A stretch of 64,000 nt of DNA, taken from assembly GCA_963969495.1 (NCBI GenBank), contig OZ018337.1, positions 83,488,777 to 83,552,776 of the forward strand, read 5' to 3'. Positions 10,091 through 20,300 of the stretch are shown piece by piece (the stretch's first letter is position 1; every line of letters begins with the position of its first letter). A program made the position numbers and the translations under genes. Under the pieces are notes generated by a model. That model saw nothing but the letters and a program-made list of their open reading frames with translations. It ran no database searches and was not told the DNA's origin. The stretch is from Ceratothoa steindachneri. Its lineage: Eukaryota; Arthropoda; Malacostraca; Isopoda; Cymothoidae.

Positions 10091-10505
10091 ACCCTCCAAT
10101 AAAGGGGAAGTTGTCCCTTTGAAAAAAAGAGAGAAGGGACAATGATAGAGCTCCGTTGTGGGGAACTCGTTTTCTTGTACCAACCGTACCTTCCTGCACC
10201 TAACTAGTATTTCCTTAATACATATGATTATTTTGATCTTTTGATTACAGGGGAAAATAACCTTCAATACAAACTTAATAAAAAAAAGGGGCATGGAACA
10301 ATGAAATGATATAAAATTATTACATATGGGACAAAATAATTTATACGTAATTTAATGGGTACAAATATATATACATACAAAAAAGAATAAGCATTGAGCG
10401 TTACAAAATTCAGACATATCCATTAACTAATTATCTTACAAGAGAATTTAATTTAAGTCGTACAAGACGGTATTTACATACATAGAGATCCTAATCCTAC
10501 GAATA
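10091..10505 (-). other. A2 3' untranslated region
   Basis: This stretch lies between the RNase H stop and the 3' LTR. No conserved domain or extra gene (for example env) can be seen in it; the 10073-10294 frame has no recognisable motif. Confidence 0.6.
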
Positions 10506-10994
10506 CAATTACTTTACGCTATTCGGTAACGCATTCCCACTGAGTGCGTCAGCGACCTGGTTATCGGAACCTTTTATATAATTTATTTTGAATTGACTCT
10601 CTTGCAGGAGTAAACTCCAGCGCATGATTCGGCCGTTGGAGTGTCGCACATTCCTAATATAGGCTAACGGACGGTGGTTGGTTCCTATCTGAAATTCTTT
10701 TCCTATCAAGTACATTTTGAATTTGTCTCTAACCTAGATAATTGATAGAGCTTCCTTTTCTATAGTGGCATATCTCTTTTCACGTGGTAATAATTGGCGA
10801 GTAGCATATGCAACTGGATGACTCGTTCCGTCATCCTCGTATTGAAGGAGTACACGTCCAATGCGCTCGTTGCTCGAGTCGGTCTTAATCCCAAAGGATT
10901 TTTCCGGGTTTGGCAACTTTAAAATGGGGGCAGAAATGAGCTTACTCTTGAGCTGATGAAAATGGGAAACAGCGACATCATTCCAACGTACACG
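10506..10994 (-). pseudogene. A2 RNase H
   Basis: Frames 10916-10734 and 10715-10509 hold the domain. The first catalytic Asp is in FGIKTDSSNE. The Glu is in RYATIEKEAL. The later TDH-type motif is changed to TNHRPLAYI, so one conserved Asp is Asn. The domain ends INYIKGSDNQVADALS, with the last acidic residue present. Frame changes near 10730 and 10925 separate it from RT. RNase H degrades the RNA strand of the RNA-DNA hybrid during reverse transcription. Confidence 0.85.
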
Positions 10995-11820
10995 ATCGGG
11001 TGAATTCTTTTTTAAAAGGGAGCTGAGGCGCGCCGAAATTGCAGCGAAATTTGGAACAATCGCCGATAGTACGAAGCTGATCCTAGGAACGATCTTAATT
11101 GCTTCTTTGTAATCGGGAGGGGCATGTCGGCAATTGCCTTAATCTTGTCCTCTTGGGGACCTAACTTGCTTTGTCCTATTTTGAAACCCAAGTATTTTAT
11201 GGTTTCGTGGGCAAAATGGCATTTTCTGGGGCCAATGGTGAGGCCATTTTCGCGCAGTCGCTCGAAGAGAGCTAATAGGGTAGTTAAATGGTGACTCCAG
11301 TCACGTGTAGCAACGTAGACATTATCGAAGTAAAAGGATACATTTGGAAGTCCATCTACCAACCTTCTCATGAGACGGTTATAGTTGCTAAAAGCAGTCA
11401 TGTAGCCAAAAGGAAGGCGATTAAATTGCATTAAGCCTTTCTCCGTTGCAAAGGTGGTATATGCTTTCACATCGGGTTTGGAGGAAGATTTGATAATACG
11501 CCTTGCACAAATCGAATTCTGAGATGAACTTGGCGTTTTTAAAATGGTGAAGGTTTTGGTCTACCAACGGGATAGGCTCGGCGTCGAACACAGTTACCGA
11601 ATTTAACTTCCGGAAGTCGATGCACATCCGATAAGAGCCATCAGGTTTCTTGACCATGACGATATGGGAGCAATAACTAGAGGTGGAAGGTTCTATTATG
11701 TCTAAACTAATTAAATTATCAACTTCGGCGTCAAAGGCTTGGCGTAAATGGATCAGCATGGGATAGGGTTTTGAACGGACGGGTTCTAAGGTTGTTAATT
11801 TGATATCATGCGAAAAACTA
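10995..11820 (-). pseudogene. A2 reverse transcriptase
   Basis: Frames 11759-11421 and 11470-11012 give the RT domains in order: VKKPDGSYRMCIDFRKLN (fingers), FISEFDLCKAYYQI (first catalytic Asp), FATEKGLMQFNRLPFG, then SFYFDNVYVATRDW, followed by the thumb (KCHFAHETIKYLGFKIG). The catalytic pair reads Asp-Asn instead of Asp-Asp, with the Asn codon at 11321-11323. A single-base frameshift near 11825 separates RT from the upstream integrase-linker frame. Across that shift the reading runs straight from DDIIF into the RT leader, so integrase and RT were one polyprotein. Confidence 0.9.
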
Positions 11821-12366
11821 GTAGCGCACCCAGGCTTCTCTGAAAATAATGTCGTCGAACTGAGATAATAGTTCTTGTAGCTGACTCTTTTGATGTGGTG
11901 TCAGCTGCGCGTCGATATCCAGGTCAGAGGGTTCAAAAGGCTTGCCTGGTAGGGAAGGAAAAGGGTAATCGGCATCAGGTTGGATGCACACTGTCTGGAT
12001 TACATTAAGGGACTCTGCATGGTAATCCTCTTCAAGCGCCGATTTTTCGTCCAGTGCTACGAAGGTATCTCCATGGGCGCGCCGGTGGTACTTTTTTAAT
12101 AAGTTGACGTGATAGAGCTTATCGCCTGCTGGGGTACCAATGAGGTAATCTACCGGTCCTCGTACCTCTCGGACCGAGTACGGACCTTTCCATTGGCTCA
12201 GTAATTTATTACTAGCTGTGGGAAGGAGCAGGAGTACTTCATCACCGGGCTTAAATTTACGATCTTCGGACCTAACATCAAAATAGGTTTTGTATTTCTC
12301 CAAATTGACATCGGCATTTTCATAGGCGATGTTTGCGCATTTCTCGAGCCTCTGGCGTAGGTCCAA
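11818..12366 (-). pseudogene. A2 integrase C-terminal domain and integrase-RT linker
   Basis: This 182-residue open frame starts in the integrase C-terminal helix (MDLRQRLEKCANIAYENA). It contains the GPY/F-like module (KFKPGDEVLLLLP, QWKGPYSVREVRGPVDYLI), then an acidic linker ending LTPHQKSQLQELLSQFDDI. That last motif is the usual leader of a gypsy RT. The frame therefore ties integrase to RT in the order IN-RT and is the strongest evidence for the unusual pol order. No chromodomain is visible. Confidence 0.9.
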
Positions 12367-13245
12367 GACATAGGCTTAAGAGGACTGGAGTTCTTGATCC
12401 AGTTCGGGCTTGATTAACAACTCCTTGAAAATCATGAGTGGCCCGCGTACATTACGTCCGTAAAGGAGCTCGAACGGGGCGAAGCCTAATGTACGGTGGG
12501 GAATTTCCCGATAGGCGAATAGGGTGACCGGGAGATATCGGTGCCATTCGCGGGGTTGCTCGGCACAGATCTTCTTAATAATGGATTTTAAATTTCCATT
12601 TAATTTCTCGCACATCCCGTTTGTCTGTGGCCGAAAGGAAGGGGGAAAAAGGGGCTTTACCATGAGCAGCTTCCCTACGTATCCATCAACTCAGAGGTGA
12701 ATTGTCGGCCTCTATCGGAGAGTATTTCCTTGGGGACGCCTACCCTTGAAAAGATGGAAATGAGGGCCTCGGCGCAAGAAATACTGTCGATTCGGTGAAG
12801 GGAAACAGCCTCGGGAAAACGGGTAGCAAAGTCTACCAAGGTGAAAATGTAGCAGTGCCCTTCGCTCAAAGGGGATTGGAGAGGCCAACCAGGTCGATAG
12901 CCACTCTGGAGAAGGGTTTAGTAATGACTGGTCCCCTTTGTAAGGGAGCAGGTTTGACCCGCCCCTTAGCGGACGTCTACTGACACACATCGCACGATCG
13001 ACAATGCTTTAAGATGTCAGCTGCAGCACCCGGCCAATAAAATTATTTAAAAATGCGCTGGCCCGTTATAGTTTTACTAAAATGACCGGAAAAAATGCTG
13101 TCATGAGCCACTTTGAGCACTATAGGGACATGGGATCGTGGAAGGCATAGGACAGTGGTAACAGCGTTATTACTGTCCTTGGCGGATCGATAAAGTAAGC
13201 CACCTTACTTCAGGTACCTAAAGACTTTGGGTCGACGGACAGTCT
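12367..13245 (-). pseudogene. A2 integrase zinc-binding and catalytic core
   Basis: The HHCC zinc domain is readable through several frames (AHDSIFSGHFSKT near 13090, HCRSCDVCQ near 12990). The catalytic core follows, with Asp in VAIDLVG (12893-12895), Asp in LSDRGRQF (12714-12716) and Glu in NGMCEKLNG (12607-12609). The last two are about 35 residues apart, as expected for a DD35E integrase. Frames 12869-12675 and 12663-12376 differ by a frameshift near 12670, and stops occur upstream. Integrase inserts the cDNA into the genome. The overlapping 12990-12712 frame is a shadow. Confidence 0.9.
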
Positions 13246-13850
13246 GCATGTCTTAGTTTTGAGCCTTATCCCATAAGGGTGTTAGTGCTTCTCACACCTT
13301 TTGTGCCGTCCTAAAGTCCTGGTTAACGATCTCCGAGAATTCGGACGGTATCGGGGTTCTGAGGGGGCAGGACTCCTGGGCTTCCTTCTTAGCTCGACCT
13401 CGAGTAAGGGTGGCCTGGGACACAGGGTCGGAGCTTACTTGAGGGCTCTGTCCTATAAGTACAGAACAAATTTTTATGGGTGCTGAAATGACTTCAGCCC
13501 AGCCATCATAATATTGACACTGCAGGTAACATCTAACGACGGGGAATCGGTTCGCCTACCCAAGGTAGTCATGTACCACGGCAAATTTCTCGTTCTTAGG
13601 GTCCACTGGTGGGAGGAGTTCGTCGGACACGATGAAACACGTACATCATGTGTCCCTGACAAGAGTCGATACTCGGCAGCCGTTCACGCTGCCCTCCTCA
13701 TATTTCAAAGTTCCCGGTGAACTTTTATCAAAAATAAAATTTACCTGGTGGCCTGACGGAGAAGGAGAAGTTGCTGCTTGGGTCTGCACCACCGGGGGAG
13801 CCAGAATAGCATGAATCTGGTGAACTTGGTGGGCTGGTCCGCTTTTAAGC
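13246..13850 (-). pseudogene. A2 aspartic protease and linker
   Basis: The minus-strand reading matches the A1 protease closely. Its active site has a stop where A1 has Gly in the Asp-Thr-Gly triad (TGA at 13648-13646). The region around CTCFIVSDELLP and the later tract PIPSEFSEI...NQDFRTAQK are readable in broken frames. Plus-strand frames at 13514-13814 are shadows. Confidence 0.75.
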
Positions 13851-14881
13851 CTAGAATTTTAAGGGCAATTCCAGCTCATGTGGTTTTCCACACCACAGGT
13901 GAAGCATATGATTGGTCACTTCGGGAAGAGAGATGGAGGAGAAATCTTAACGGGAGGTTTGGAGTCCCGTTGGTGGTTTTGGGGAATGAAGTTTTGGGGT
14001 TTTTACGGGAACCGGAAACCTTGTCAGCTCTCCTGGGAAGGGGCGCGACTCATTCCTTCTTTCCTGGTTTGGTGGTTGGTGAGAAGTTCGATTCTCCTTT
14101 GGGGATAAATTATGGCTTGCGGCATAGACATCCGCTTCTTCGGTACATTCTTTATAGGTCTGGCACTGACGATCCTTGACGAACGTGCGGATCTCCGTTC
14201 GGACAGATGCCAAAAATTGCTCCTGCAACACGAATTCTGTTAAGGACTCGTAGTTAGGAACAACCTTTGAGGATTCTAACCAAAATTTAAAATTCCTCTG
14301 AAGAATGTATCCGAATTGACGGAACGTCTGTCCGGGTTTAATAAGACCTCCTCGAAATTCTTGGCAGTAGAAATCGGGAGTCATATTATGAGCGGCCAAT
14401 AACTCAGCTTTTAAGGTGCTGTAATTAATTGTACACTCAAATGGTAAAGATATAAGAATTTCGTGCAATTTAACAAGGGAAGTAATATGGCTACACCTTC
14501 AGCCTTCAGATCCATGTTATTGATTTTCGAGGATCTTTTCGAAAGGAACTGAAAATGCTCCGAAATCCTCTCCATCCTTGAAATTAGGGAGCTTTAGTGA
14601 GACATTGGGGGGGGGGGCTTCGAAATAGAAACTGGTTGACTGTATATCTGCTTCAACACGAGCTAATTCAATCTGATGGTGAAGCTCAGCTTGTCTTTAC
14701 CGTTCCTCTCTTTCTTCTCTTTGGGTTTCTCTTTCTTTTTCTTCTCGTTAGATTTCTCTTTCTCTTTATTTTCTTTTTCTTATCGCTCTTTTCTTTGCTC
14801 CTCTTGAACGTACTCAATTATTTCTTTTCCGGAAAGTCCCAAGGACTCTCCTTGTGCTTTAAAGATTTCTAACTGAGTCAT
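13851..14881 (-). pseudogene. A2 gag
   Basis: The ATG is at 14881-14879 and the protein begins MTQLEIFKAQGESLGLSGK, as in A1. It then runs into a Lys/Glu-rich tract with a stop at about residue 33. The capsid part is open at 14468-13947 (FYCQEFRGGLIKPGQTFRQF, EIRTFVKDRQ, EADVYAASHN). The CCHC zinc knuckle lies at about 13912-13870. The gene packages the RNA genome. Poly-G/C slippage near 14605 breaks the frame between N-terminus and capsid, at the same place as in A1. Confidence 0.85.
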
Positions 14882-15214
14882 CTTTGCACTTGGGAGCGCA
14901 ATAGTCAACCAACTAAAATTCCTCGCAATAAGAATAATGCCTCTAGAGAATTAGCCTACCTTAATATGAGCACTGACCTATTCGTAATTAGTTTCTCGAT
15001 CTAGATAACCAATGACTAAAATCACACACAAAAAAAACACAAACAAATTATTATAAGAGTTTTTTGAGCTACTCCAGCTTCTCAAGTTTCAAAAAAGGGG
15101 ATAGCAATCGTTAAACAAAAGGAAACTACTATACACTATTCTTATTATGAATAACACTATGCTTTACTCGACTGAGACCAGTCTTTGCAAAGATATAGCG
15201 TTAAACCTTACACA

Positions 15215-15224
15215 CTTGATACCA
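15215..15224 (-). other. A2 primer binding site
   Basis: The minus strand reads TGGTATCAAG, a degenerate form of the TGGTGTCAGG seen in A1 and family B. It is separated from the LTR by about 45 bases that include an (AT)n tract. Confidence 0.5.
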
Positions 15225-15234
15225 AATTCTAATA

Positions 15235-15235
<1 letters not shown>

Positions 15236-15270
<35 letters not shown>
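15236..15270. repeat. (AT)n microsatellite
   Basis: About 35 bases of alternating A and T between the A2 5' LTR and the primer binding site. Confidence 0.95.
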
Positions 15271-15273
<3 letters not shown>

Positions 15274-16501
15274 GTAGAATGGACTATCGACGGTATACTA
15301 TATATAACTATTCGTTGAGGGAACTATTTAATTATATTTAGAGTGCGTGGTTATCTGGTTGACCGATGTTATTTATCTTCAATATGCTTAAGAAGTGAAA
15401 CTGAGCTTAAGGATAATAATATGGCTATCATTAATAAAATAAAGTTTTATTAATAATAACTATCAACAACACACAAAACGGAAAATATTGACATAAACAG
15501 AGAATGGAAAGGGTCGTGGGGAATCTAGCTAATCCGAGGATTATGATAGATTTAAAAAGGTAAAACATATATAAATTTAAAGGGGTGGGATGGTTGGCTA
15601 AACCATTGAAAGCACAGGCTAGAGTTGACAAAAGGGTTAAATACTTAAAGGTAACGTTCGGCTTACGTAATTATATTTGTTGTGCAGAGGAAGGCGACGT
15701 GATGGAATTTTCCGTCCGCTGGCGAGTTCCAGCCGAAGGGGGGGGGGGGGGAATTAAATGATCCTGAAGTGGCGTCTTGGGAATGAGAACCGTTTCTTGA
15801 CGAACGGCTCAAAGAACAATGGCTGTTCTACGTTGTTCTCTTCTGAACAACAGGGGGGTGAAAACCGTCTCTTGTCTTCGGGCTCGAGAACAATGGCTGT
15901 TGTAATGTTGTTCTCTTCTGAACAACAGGGGAAAGGGTAAGAACCGTTTCTTGGCGAACGGGCTCAAAAGAACAATGACTGTTCTAACGTTGTTCTCTTT
16001 CTGAACAACAAGGGAGGGATGGTGAGAACCATTTCTTGTCAACGGGATCGAACGAACAATGGCTGTTCTAAAGTTGTTCTCTATCTGAACAACAGGGGAA
16101 GCATTGTGGACTTGGCGTCACGAAGGCTCAAACCTTGTCACTCAAGGTATATTGTCCTTCTTCTGGATAAGTGATCGTGGATCTCGAGGTCGAAGGCTCT
16201 TTGGTTCACAAGGTGATATTGGACCGTAGTGATGTCCCGCGAAGAAAGTCTGGATCTCTAATCTGCTTTTAGTGGTAAATTTTTCAAATTAATAGTCGGG
16301 ACACCCCTTGGCGTGGGGGCTCTCAGGGAATGCCCAGCCGAGCCTGAGAACAATGCCTTATCTGCCCATAAGCCTAACCCAATCTGGCGAGGTCGACGCA
16401 TGGGGCGAACGGGGGAAGATAAACCTCCTTGCTTAAACATTGACTCAGGTGGCTGCGACAAGGCGCCAGGCATCAAAGCAAAGATGCACGTGGGTAGCAT
16501 C
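15270..16501 (-). mobile_element. A2 5' LTR, truncated at its outer end
   Basis: About 1232 bp, aligning with the 3' LTR from TGTCGTAGAATGG (15270) to GGGTAGCAT (about 16501). The remaining bases that start the other LTRs (down to TGTGATAG) are absent, and mariner sequence follows at once. A long G run lies near 15738-15751. Confidence 0.85.
15785..16100. repeat. four-unit minisatellite in the A2 5' LTR
   Basis: Units start at 15785, 15860, about 15939 and 16024, again four copies with the two internal hairpins. Confidence 0.9.
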
Positions 16502-17240
16502 CTTACAAATTACAGATATTGCATCACTTAAATGAAAACGACCCCGATAGACGAATGCAGATGTTTGAATGGTTTTCAGATAAATTGGATGAAAATATCA
16601 ATTTTACTAAAGACCTTTTGAGGTTCAGTGATGAAGCTTTGTTTTATGTTAATGGTGAATTCAATCGACAGAATCTTCGATAATGGTCTCAAGACAATCT
16701 ACATTGGATGGATCCATCCAAACAGCAAGGCTGCCAATAGTTGATGGTGTGGTGTGTTTTTTGGAAAGCTCATGTGCTAGGACTCTTCTTCTTTGATGAA
16801 CATGTAACCGGTGAGACTTATCTGAACATGTTAAGAGACAAATTAATGCCTTAAATTGAGCGCCTAGGCGATGGACTTCCAGACTGGTTTCAGCAGGATG
16901 GAGCCCCTGCCCATTTTGCTACAGATGTTAGAGATTAGCTGAATGGCACTTTTCCTTACTGGATTGGAAGAAGAAGTCATGTGGAGTGGTCCCCTCGTTC
17001 ACCAGACCTTTCTCCCCTTGATTCTTTTTCTGGAGTATGTTAAAAGAGAAAGTTTACTCAATAAAGATTGCAAATCTAAACCACTTGAGAGAACGCATTA
17101 TCAGTCAGCGTGCTGAAATCTACGGCAATGTACACCTATTCAATCTAGTTCACCATAATTTAGCAAGGCACATCGAATTATGCATTGCAAATAATAGAAA
17201 TCATATTGAAAATATAATTCTTAACATTATAATTAAATAA
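16502..17240 (+). pseudogene. mariner transposase catalytic domain
   Basis: This is the continuation of the transposase at 8517. The reading starts PYKLQILHHLNENDPDRR and holds the catalytic region: an Asp in RFSDEALFYVNG, an Asp in WFQQDGAPAHF and an acidic residue in WSPRSPDLSPLD. About five in-frame stops interrupt it, and a frameshift near 17030 precedes the C-terminal part (ISQRAEIYGNVHLFNLVHHN), open at 17037-17240. The enzyme would cut and paste the element at TA sites. About 20 residues are missing between the two halves, at the gypsy junction. Confidence 0.88.
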
Positions 17241-17275
17241 AATTGCTTTGTTCTAAAGGTATGTATTTATCCCTT

Positions 17276-17302
17276 ATGTACCCTAACTTTGTGGACACCC
17301 TG
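17276..17302 (+). repeat. mariner right terminal inverted repeat
   Basis: It ends ACTTTGTGGACACCCTG and is followed by TA (17303-17304); it is the inverted partner of 8440-8466. Confidence 0.9.
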
Positions 17303-17304
17303 TA

Positions 17305-20300
17305 TTCTCTATTCCTCACCCTCTCCTTTACCTCTTACTTCCACTTTTTGCCTTAGTTATCGACCAAGCCTCGAATAGATCTTTTGGATTTTGCTTCTTT
17401 GAAATGCTGTAAGGGCTTCATTTAGAACGAAATACAAGTTAGTTCCCATATAAATAAACAAACGCTCAAATGAAATCATATTAACTTACATAACCATACT
17501 GCATAATTATATATTGTTTTACAGTATTTATTCTTTCCGCATAAAATGTAATCTACCATCCCCTCTCTTCATCTAAAATCGCGCTAAAGGGTTTAGTTTC
17601 TTAACCTAGGACGCATTACATATGCTGGACTACAGTGTCTACATGCGTGTGGAGCTTAAGGAAAGGATTTAAAGGGATTCAAAATCATTTTAATCTTAAT
17701 GTTTCTTCTTAATTTCCCCAGAGTCAGTTTACAATCAGTCGGTCTTGAGTGGTGCACTTCTGCAGCAGGGAGGTGTTTGCTTAAAACAGTTAAATTTCTC
17801 CCCCGCCTTCCGTGTTTTTCTTCCGTCATTGCCTAATTTGAATTCTCTCTTCGACAATATTCGTATTATTGCTGAACTTCGTTTAGTGTCTAATGTGAAG
17901 TAGAAAACTTTAGGAATGGAAATAAGTCTCTTCTGTAGCTAATATAGATTAAACTATTGAAATGTATTAGAGTCAAATCGAAAGAAAGGACAGATAAGTC
18001 AAATTCTCATTACTAGTTCCTCCTTCGAGTCATTTTAAAATGTTAGTGATTTTTAGATTAGCAATGAGTAAAGGAAAAATGAGCACAAATTCTTTTTACT
18101 AAATTTAAATTTGAACATCTTAATAATTCTGATCTTGAGCAAGTGATATTTGGTACACATTAACTCACATGTATGATTTATAATCACGGTAAATTTCAAT
18201 AATCTTTCGTTCTCAGTACAAAAATTAAACTCACAAATCGAAAAATATCGTGCCTAATTTGCTTGCTAGTAAGGGAATATTTTACTCTATCACAAGTTTA
18301 AAAGCGAAAAGTAGTGAATTAGTCAACACAGCGTGAAATATCGTGGCGGAAAAAACCTAAATTAAAATAGCTTTTTGAAATCAAATGATCGATGTGACCA
18401 CCTTCCTGTTGGCGGACTGTCCTCCACCTCTTATTCTATGAAAAGTTGTCATTTTTTAAAATTTTCCAATGTTGTATGTTTTTCCTCACTCTTTATTTTC
18501 TCTTTTATTTAATTTTCACTAAATTTATCTCATTTAATGTAATATAAATTTTTGAGAGTATAAAATCTAGTGATCCATTGAATGAAAGTTAGGCAATTGA
18601 GGCGGGCGATTAGTTCTCGTCTCATTCATGATTCTTCTTCTATATTAATGAATAAATAAACAATCACAAATTCTCATTTGAAATAATATTTTATAGAATT
18701 TCACGCGTTCAAATGAATTATAGACAATAAATTTAACAAAGCGCGAGAACTATCACCAAGAGGAAAACTCTTTAGTTTGCAGACCTGTCATTAACCTTAC
18801 CTGATTTAATGCAGACGTAATATCGCAGCTTAAATTGCTCCACACCACTTTACTCTACCTTCAGTATATTTTTGCCAGCAGAAACTGTATGCATATCATT
18901 ATTTCTTAATTTATATATTATTAAATAAAATAATATCGTCCTTTTTGGCTATTTTCGACTATTCTTTAACCATTAAAACCGATAATATGAGAGTGGTCTG
19001 TTCTACTTTGAAGCATATTGTGCAGCAGAAATTCTTAACATCAATATTTGATAAGTCATTTTTAGGGAAAGAGAAAAGTTCCCTATTATTTAAAGATCGA
19101 ATTATATACATTGTGGCAAGAAAGAGTCTTAAATTTATTCCTTGAAAGGTTTATGTGCAAAGCTAATCTGAAATTGACAAGGATCAAAGACTACTGAATT
19201 ACATTCAAGCGTGGCTTTGCTGATTGAAATTATATTGGACAACTTTACATCATCATTCATGTATAGATAATAAACATGGTGGGCCAAGAAGTAGGAAAAA
19301 ATCTTTATTATCTCTATATTTCAGATCAAGAAAATATTTTTGAGAACAGAAATTTAGCCCTTCCTAAATGCCTTATAGTTTATCATCTTTCAAATTCATC
19401 CACAACTGCAGAACTTTCAATTTGATAAACGAAATGAAAGCATAATCCATATTCGTCGCCCCACTCATAAACACGGAGACTAATAGGTTGCAGCGTTATT
19501 GAACGAGGCCTTGTTGGATGTTGTCTGGAGAGATAAATTCTAAGATGAGAGGAACCAAATCCACTTTTTCATCGCACTCGCCCCCTTCAAAGCCGATTAA
19601 AGCATAACGGCAAAGCGCCGCCTTTAAGTCATGCTTTGACTACTTGCTCTATTTCGATTCTCCGCACTTTGCATAGCATAATCTTTAAGTCCAACAAAAT
19701 TAGGGAAATCCTTGCAAAATCTATTAAATTAAAATCGGCGTACATTTTGAAAGCAGTTGTATGCAATCAGATAATTTACTAATAATTTATCTCTACTGAA
19801 ACTGATATTTCTTTCAATAAAATAATGAAAATGCGTGTTATAATACATGTCCCTCAAGTTTCTACAAATATGCGGCATAATGTGTGAAATTTGCGTCATT
19901 TATTTTGATATAAGAGTTCAATTAACTTAATTTTATGAACCGACCTGTCCCGAAAATCGTTAGCCAAGGCGGATTGTACGAAAAGACTCTATCAAGTAAC
20001 TATAATAGTGGGAGCAGAGAGGAAGGGATTCATCATATGCATTTGAAAGTTTTATCATTTCTCATTACACTTTGATCTTAGATGTCAAACAATGCTTAGG
20101 AATATAAGGGTATATAGATATAATATCAAATTAATTTGTGAAATTTAATTCAGCATATAAACAATGATGCAATGACTAAAAGAGAAATAGAAAACTTCGT
20201 GGTCACGTTTGAAATGGCAATCTTTTTTCCGACTGTAACAGCTTCGTCAGAGACCCATAAAAAGCATTTCTAATGCCTTAAACCAATCTTTCGCTATTCT

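Larger units (their letters stand above)
8785..16501 (-). mobile_element. gypsy family A, copy A2: near-complete element with integrase before RT
   Basis: Two LTRs in the same orientation (8785-10090 and 15270-16501) bracket an internal region of about 5.2 kb. On the minus strand the coding order is gag, protease, integrase, RT, RNase H. Most Ty3/gypsy elements have integrase last; integrase before RT is the arrangement described for Gmr1-like elements. The 5' LTR at the right is missing its first 50-60 bases. The neighbouring mariner has lost about 60 bp there as well, so one deletion probably spanned the junction and removed any target duplication. Stops and frameshifts in every domain show it is dead. 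Confidence 0.9.
8440..17302 (+). mobile_element. mariner-type (DUF4817 family) transposon, split by gypsy A2
   Basis: The element starts CAGGATGTCCACAAAGT at 8440 and ends ACTTTGTGGACACCCTG at 17302. Both ends are flanked by TA (8438-8439 and 17303-17304), the expected Tc1/mariner target site. About 345 bp of it lies left of the gypsy insertion and about 800 bp right. Rejoined, the element would be near 1.2 kb, which is normal for this family. Roughly 60 bp of transposase coding sequence is missing at the right-hand insertion junction. Confidence 0.9.

Noticed and set aside
14597..14872. plus-strand hydrophobic frame resembling a membrane protein
   Set aside because: Antisense shadow of the A2 gag low-complexity tract.
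18945..19145. 66-residue open frame in the gene-poor region
   Set aside because: No motif and ordinary length for AT-rich DNA.
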